A stretch of 64,000 nucleotides of DNA. Source: Cyrtodaria siliqua (lineage: Eukaryota > Mollusca > Bivalvia > Adapedonta > Hiatellidae). The stretch covers positions 23,533-87,532 of the forward strand of contig JAWPHD010011029.1 of assembly GCA_037043455.1 (NCBI GenBank), given 5' to 3'. The translations under genes and the position numbers were made by a program. Below are positions 59,169-64,000 of the stretch, piece after piece. The notes under the pieces are model-generated. The model did no database searches, had not been told where the DNA came from, and worked only from the letters and a program-made list of their open reading frames with translations. The number at the start of each line of letters is the position of its first letter. Within the stretch, counting starts at the first letter, position 1.

Positions 59169-60329
59169 TCCACTGATTAGCAGCCGTGTGTTACTGACAT
59201 GTTTTGTGTATAAAACATGTTTACATATAGATGAAAGAGGATTGCCATGAGTGGATGGGACTCACTGGGAAAGAATCAATGTCAGTGACTGCATTTTGTG
59301 ACAGTGATGTTGACGGACGACGAGAACGGGCTAAGAGGGATCACTATGGGGCGCTGTTTTACTATTTATACATATCTATAATTTATTAATTGATGGATTT
59401 CACTAATGATTCATCTTGTATTCGGTTTAATGATATATGTATATATTCATATTTATAATGGTAGTCATTGAGAGAATGGTTTAGTTAAAGTATAGGTATC
59501 CATAATTCTCGAATGCTAAGGCGGTTAGCTGGGAAAGGACGTAGTGCTGAGATTATTTTTTTTTTAATTGATATTTAAAGCTTCTTTGGTATCATTTTCC
59601 CACTAGACGTCTTTGAAGAAGACGCAAATTTCTAACTCCAAAATGTTTACTTAATGATGAAAAATACAGTCATTGAACATTTTCACATTATTTTTCCATA
59701 ACATTACATTTATTGAAAAACAAAGATTAATTTTCGATGACATATATATATATATTTTTTAAAACATACAAAATAATTGAAATCCTCATTCGTCTTTTTA
59801 CTTTAAAAAGCTAACATATAAGAACCGTACCCCCACCCCCCACCCATTAGTTTTTTTAATAAAAAACATAATTCAAGATAAAAAAATGTATGTTCTAATG
59901 CTCAACTGTTTTTTTAAAACTTGTTTATGACAAGGTCCTATGACATTTCATTCAAAACAAGTAAAGAATATATATATGTCATCATGTTTCTAATGATTTT
60001 GTATATACACATCTTTAAATTACACACATTTTGGCCTTATTTTGAAATGGTTATTATAAAATACCATACACACAATTTTGACATAGAGATCGAATATAAA
60101 GTTAGCTCAGTATTTACTTTTATATATGTATTCCACTACTGAAAAACACAAAACCTATTTGTTTCTGTAGCAAAAGAATAAATTCTACTCAGAGCTACCT
60201 ATACCTCTTATTTTGGTGACAACAAAAATGATCTCAAATGACGGCAAAAATAGGATAATGTTTTTTTTTGCTTAAAATTTTATATTTTACCATCTTAAAT
60301 CCTACATTATATCCACAGCTTCTAGAATG

Positions 60330-60560
60330 CAAAACCTTAAACAATTTTGACCTTTGACCTCTAAGTGTGACCTTGACCTTGGATCCACGCCCTGGATTTT
60401 GCGCGCGACACGTCGTCTTGTGGTGAGCACTTGTGCCAAGATATTTGAAAATCCGTCAATGAATGTCAGAGTTATTTACCGGATACGATGGTACGGATGG
60501 ACGGACGAACGGACGGTGCGACTACTATATGCCACCATTCGGGGGGCATAAAAAAATAAT
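60330..60560 (-). mobile_element. Hairpin-headed element family E, 5' portion
   Basis: The minus strand from about 60,553 reads T-run, ATGCCCCCCGAATGGTGGCA (a TGCC.CC-loop-GG.GGCA hairpin), TATAGTAGTCGCA, then a CCGTCCG-type tract. Core-like DNA with GTGTCGCGCGCAAAATCC and CAAGGTCAAGGTCACAC follows. The syntax matches A, B and D with a different stem. Confidence 0.6.
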
Positions 60561-60690
60561 CTTAGACTTAAAAATGTCATAATTTGCCCAACCAAAATCC
60601 TTAAATCGAATTTAAGATATCTATAAACCACACCATTTAAAAATATTCATAAATGGATATATCTGCTGTGGCTCAGGTGAGCTAATAAAA

Positions 60691-60989
60691 ATAGTCTTCC
60701 GTAATGCACATGCACTGCGCTGCATGCACTTCGTACTTTATATGCGCAGATTAGACATCACACACTGTTTGAAAAGGATAAAAGTAAAGACGTCTGGTAA
60801 ATAGGAGGTGAGTTAGTAACCGTACTACACTATAACTTATTCAGTATGTGTTTGCGAATAATGTCTGCTTTGACGAGCAGTTTCGTCTGCTTCTTCCGTG
60901 TAGTTTGTAGTTCAGGGTCATTGTGTAAGGAACGATGTGTAGCACGTACTCTTGTGCAACAACAGTACACACATGTAAGATGTAAGTGT
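60691..60989. other. Short unassigned stretch
   Basis: Contains alternating TGCACATGCACTGCGCTGCA, which can fold, but no gene. Confidence 0.4.
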
Positions 60990-61001
60990 AGCTAGTGATG
61001 G

Positions 61002-61317
61002 AATTGAATTGAATGTTGTTTAACGGCTCATCAACACAGTATAGGTTATTTAGAGCCGCCCCAGAGAGAGGGGAAGGATACATAGGAATCCGGGAACCTG
61101 CCCTACTCTTATTATCGAATAGATTCCTATGGTTCTTTAACGTGCTCGGAGGATAGACCGATACACGGGACCGCCCGGTTTACGTCCCCATCCGACGGAC
61201 GAGGCTAAGGTAAAGTGTCTTGCCCAAGAACACACCGACGGAACTCAGTGGCACCACGGAGGATTGAACCCGGGGCCTCCGGTTACAAATCCGCCGCGCT
61301 ACCGACTGCGCCACGCC
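61002..61317 (-). mobile_element. tRNA-Thr(TGT)-like SINE, complete, longer form
   Basis: The target duplication AGCTAGTGATGG lies at 60,990-61,001 and 61,318-61,329. The tRNA head is at the right end on the minus strand (GGCGTGGCGCAGTCGGTAGC, B-box GGGTTCAATCC). The tail is at the left end (GAATTGAATTGAATGTTG on plus). Compared with 58,883 it has extra GTCCGTCGGATGGGGACGTA and CCGGGCGG. Confidence 0.92.
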
Positions 61318-61329
61318 AGCTAGTGATGG

Positions 61330-61425
61330 TCAAATGCCAGATGATTTCATGCGACTATATGTCATCTCTATGGCTCATTAGTCATCTCCTCTTAAAGGGA
61401 CACGCGTACTTTTGCTGATGGGGAA

Positions 61426-61458
<33 letters not shown>

Positions 61459-62394
61459 GTCATTGTCGTACCGGGTACTACAGAACGGCACCTAAACGCG
61501 CGGCTTTAACGCGTTCTGCTACTTCACGGAAACGAAACTTTCATTGTTTACAAAGTTTAATCGCCTCCGCTTTAAAGAAATTCAGTTGTTCTAAATATTC
61601 TTGAATGACGAACTGCATATTTGTTTACTTTTTTGCACGGGGTTTGATGATTTACAACTTCCGGTTTTACGACAATACGTTCTGTATTTTATTACTAACT
61701 ATGGTAGTCTAAGAACAATAGCGCAATAGTTAATGATAAACACTATTGTTTAAGTAGTTGTTTTATCAAGTTCTAAATTGTTTCAATTCCGCCAATAAGA
61801 TCTTGTTTGTCCGGGTACGTTTCTGTATATTTGGGGGCCGTTCTGGAATTCAAAGATTTTCGGGTACGTTTCTGTATACATAAATGTACCCCGGGTACCT
61901 TTCTGCAGTATCCGATACAACAATGACCCTATCAGCCGCACGCTTGAAGTATTTAGCAAAAAAATTAGCACCTTGATGAATTAATCTAGTATCATTTTGA
62001 CTTTAAACCTGCTTTCTCATAAAAACGTGGAGAATTTATTTCTCTCTCGTTGTGCCATGGGTCCCATAGGTTTTAATATATTATTGGTTCAGTGGAATCC
62101 CAATTAAATAATATGCAATTTCATTTGAAATATTAAACTAATTGTTTATTATGATTTGTATATAATGCAGAAAAACTAACAGGAGGCTGCCAGACTTTAA
62201 TAATCAAGATTGTATTGTGTCCGTCCCCCTCAAAACGCCCGGGAGTTTTATTTATATTGTGTATATACGCTCGTATTCAGTATGTATGACCTCTAACTAT
62301 ATTTAGGTGATTGGATTTAGGCCTAAAGTAAAATATTGTTTGTTTTCCCTTTATCAACCCAATAGTTTAGATTATAGGTTGGAAGCTAAATTAT
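61330..62394. other. Non-coding; homopolymer T then G tract
   Basis: A T run at about 61,428-61,437 passes into about 22 G (61,438-61,459). At 61,797-61,920 GGGTACGTTTCTGTATA-like blocks recur three times. No gene recognised. Confidence 0.5.
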
Positions 62395-63440
62395 TATACC
62401 CACTCAGAATGAAGTTTTAATTGGGGTGAAGGAGGTGGTGTATACTGGTTTAGGCTTGTCCGTCTGCAGGGGCGTAGCTGTGCCTAAATCAGTGTGTAGA
62501 TACAATGTCTAGTGGGGTCCGGGGGCATGCTCCCCGGATTGTTTTTTTTAGAAGGAAGGCAAATCCTGCACTCTGACGTATTTTAAGCAGCAAACCATAT
62601 GTTTTAAACCGCATTTTCAAGCTTTTTTAATCTGCGATTTCGCAACAAAAACATCGGAAAAGAACAAAATAACACATATTAATATGTATACTTGCTTTTT
62701 GAAAATCTTTCGAAATTTTGCACAATCATGGTGTGTTTGGTTCTGAAAGACCGCGAGCGCAAACAGTTCGACTTTTGTTTTCTGAAAAGACCACGAGTAA
62801 AAATTGGTATGAGGTGACCCTCCACAACTTACTCACTCAGTTTTTATTGCATTTTTGGCATTTCTATTTTTTTGATTTCTGTGGAAAGTGTGTAGGCACG
62901 TGCCTACAGTGCCTATAGATAGCTACGCCACTGGTCTGTACGTCCGTCTGTAGACACAACCTATCACTCTGAAGCAAATATCATGAAACTTCATGGGTAA
63001 ACTTGCTGTTGTGAGAGGATGACCCTTATTGAATTAGAGGTCAGTAGGTCAAACGTCAAGGTCACTGTGACCCGATCATTTTGTTACTCCTCTCCCGTGA
63101 AGTAAATCTTATGTAACGTCATGAGTTGATATTGAGGTCAAAGGTCAAGGTCACCGTGACCCAATCATGAAAATCCTTGTCCTCTCTGTAACTTCTATCC
63201 CCTTGAAGCAAATTGCATGGTTCTTAATGGGTGGACTTCTGTGATAAGAGAATGACCCGTATTGATATTGAGGTCAGTAGGTTAAATGTCAAGGTCACCG
63301 TGACATGATCATGAAAATCATTGTCCGCTCTGTGAATCCTGTCCCCCTGAAGCAAATCTCATACAATTTCTTGAATGGACTGTCTGTGGTAAGAGGATGA
63401 TCCCTATTTATTTTGATTTCAATTTTGACTTCACATTTAT
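62395..63440 (+). mobile_element. Hairpin-headed element family F, interrupted by a MITE
   Basis: TATACCCAC near 62,395 and GTGGTGTATA near 62,434 can pair, followed by GTCCGTCTG. This GTCC tract is split by the MITE at 62,467-62,933 and resumes TACGTCCGTCTGTAGACAC. Core units with GGTCAAGGTCACCGTGACCC (63,140) and related blocks at 63,053 and 63,285 follow. No 3' terminus was identified. Confidence 0.6.
62467..62933. mobile_element. hAT-like MITE with CAG(G/T)GGCGTAGCT termini
   Basis: The ends are CAGGGGCGTAGCTGTGCC and the inverted AGCTACGCCACTG. GTCTG flanks both sides (62,462-62,466 and 62,934-62,938). CAGxGGCG-type ends are typical of hAT non-autonomous elements, whose target duplication is usually 8 bp. 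Only 5 bp match here, within a microsatellite context, so the superfamily is probable but not certain. The small frame at 62,718-62,918 is not a gene. Confidence 0.75.
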
Positions 63441-63514
63441 GAATATTAGCTAACAACAATGCGGAAGGTAGTTTAACCATGGACGCCAGCGTTGACGCCG
63501 ACGTCGGGGAAAGG

Positions 63515-63906
63515 TTTTTGCAACTGCCCGTTCCAGTGCGGTACCATCGTTGCCACAACTGACCGGTCCATTGCGATATCCCTGTTGCCACAACTGACCG
63601 TTCCAGTGCGGTACCACTGTTGCCACAACTGATCATTCCAGTGCGGTACTCCTGTTGCCACAACTGAGCGTTCCAGTGCGGTACCACTGTTGCCACAAGT
63701 GACCGTTTCAGTGCGGTACCACTGTTGCCACAAGTGACCGTTCCAGTGCGGTACCCCTGTTGCCACAACTGTCCGGTCCAGTGCGGTACCACTGTTGCCA
63801 TAACTGACCGTTCCAGTGCGGTACCCCTGTTGCCACAACTGACCGTTCCAGTGCGGTACCCCTGTTGCCACAACTGACCGTTCCAGTGCGGTACCCATGT
63901 TGCCAA
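63515..63906. repeat. Minisatellite M5, 35-bp unit, 11 copies
   Basis: GTTCCAGTGCGGTACC, then CTGTTGCCACAACTGACC, recurs every 35 bases from 63,531 to 63,881. Variants include GTACCACTG/GTACCCCTG and ACAACTG/ACAAGTG. It is GC-rich against an AT-rich background. Minus-strand frames of 206 and 141 residues run through it because the unit lacks stops in two registers. I treat them as non-coding. Confidence 0.93.
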
Positions 63907-64000
63907 CCCTTTCATGTTTGCCGTGTTGCGTACTTTGCTTTTACTTTTACCTTTGAATTATTGTTTGTTTTTAAGAACGTGTTTTCAGTGGATTGCGTTG
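63907..64000. other. Window end, nothing recognised
   Basis: Short AT-rich end without a signal. Confidence 0.4.

Larger units (their letters stand above)
58138..60690 (-). mobile_element. Hairpin-headed element family D, with nested elements
   Basis: Read on the minus strand, the head at about 60,690 is a T-rich run, TTAGCTCACCTGAGCC, whose GCTCACCTGAGC is a near-perfect hairpin. The other end at 58,138 reads ACCAGGTGAGCGC, TTATTTGGGA, CTCTTGTTTT. The terminal CAGGTGAGC is the complement of the head's GCTCACCTG, the same relation as in families A and B. The SINE at 58,883 and a further hairpin head at 60,553 lie inside. That all 2.5 kb belongs to one element is inference. Confidence 0.55.

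Noticed and set aside
63295..63915. Minus-strand frame of 206 residues
   Set aside because: Runs through the 35-bp minisatellite and is open in two registers. Non-repeat parts show no domain.

Overview
The window reads as nuclear DNA of an AT-rich, repeat-laden eukaryote. The best fit is a bivalve mollusc. This rests on three things: tRNA-derived SINEs, repeat elements with (GTCC)n heads and tandem cores of the kind known in bivalves (pearl/HINE-type), and eukaryotic gene signals. Species is not determined. There is no bacterial, organellar or operon-like organisation. Only one gene looks intact.

Layout. 0-8.5 kb: a complete GMC-family flavin oxidoreductase coding exon (3337-5133, +), wedged between a 2.3-kb minisatellite (953-3272) and a 3.1-kb minisatellite (5330-8440). 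8.5-17 kb: two decayed LINEs. The second (10.4-16.7 kb) is interrupted by a 524-bp foldback TTAA-flanked element and by a compound microsatellite ending in about 458 perfect GACA units. 17-32 kb: nested non-autonomous elements. Hairpin-headed elements with (GTCC)n tracts and about 320-bp or 162-bp core repeats (families A and B) sit in copies of a third repeat (C). Around them lie three copies of a TTAA-flanked MITE and SINE insertions. 33-38 kb: a third LINE with a clear 10-bp target-site duplication, itself interrupted. 37.8-46.0 kb: a decayed Ty3/gypsy pol (RT, RNase H, integrase) between two about 522-bp nearly identical sequences in inverted orientation, with a 44-bp minisatellite inside. 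47.6-49.2 kb: an inverted, broken duplicate of the GMC gene. 50-56 kb: a frameshifted SGNH-hydrolase-like ORF surrounded by five copies of a 28-bp motif, inverted repeats and tRNA-like relics. 56.8-64 kb: three copies of one tRNA-Thr-like SINE with target-site duplications, further hairpin-headed elements, a hAT-like MITE and a 35-bp minisatellite.

The genes do not form a pathway. Apart from the GMC enzyme and its pseudogene, the content is a stratified record of transposition. Several insertions can be ordered from nesting, empty sites and target duplications. The most unusual structure is the shared syntax of the hairpin-headed elements. It runs T-run, hairpin, GTCC tract, tandem core, a further copy of the stem arm, then CTTGTTTT. 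The stem sequence changes between families but stays complementary within each.
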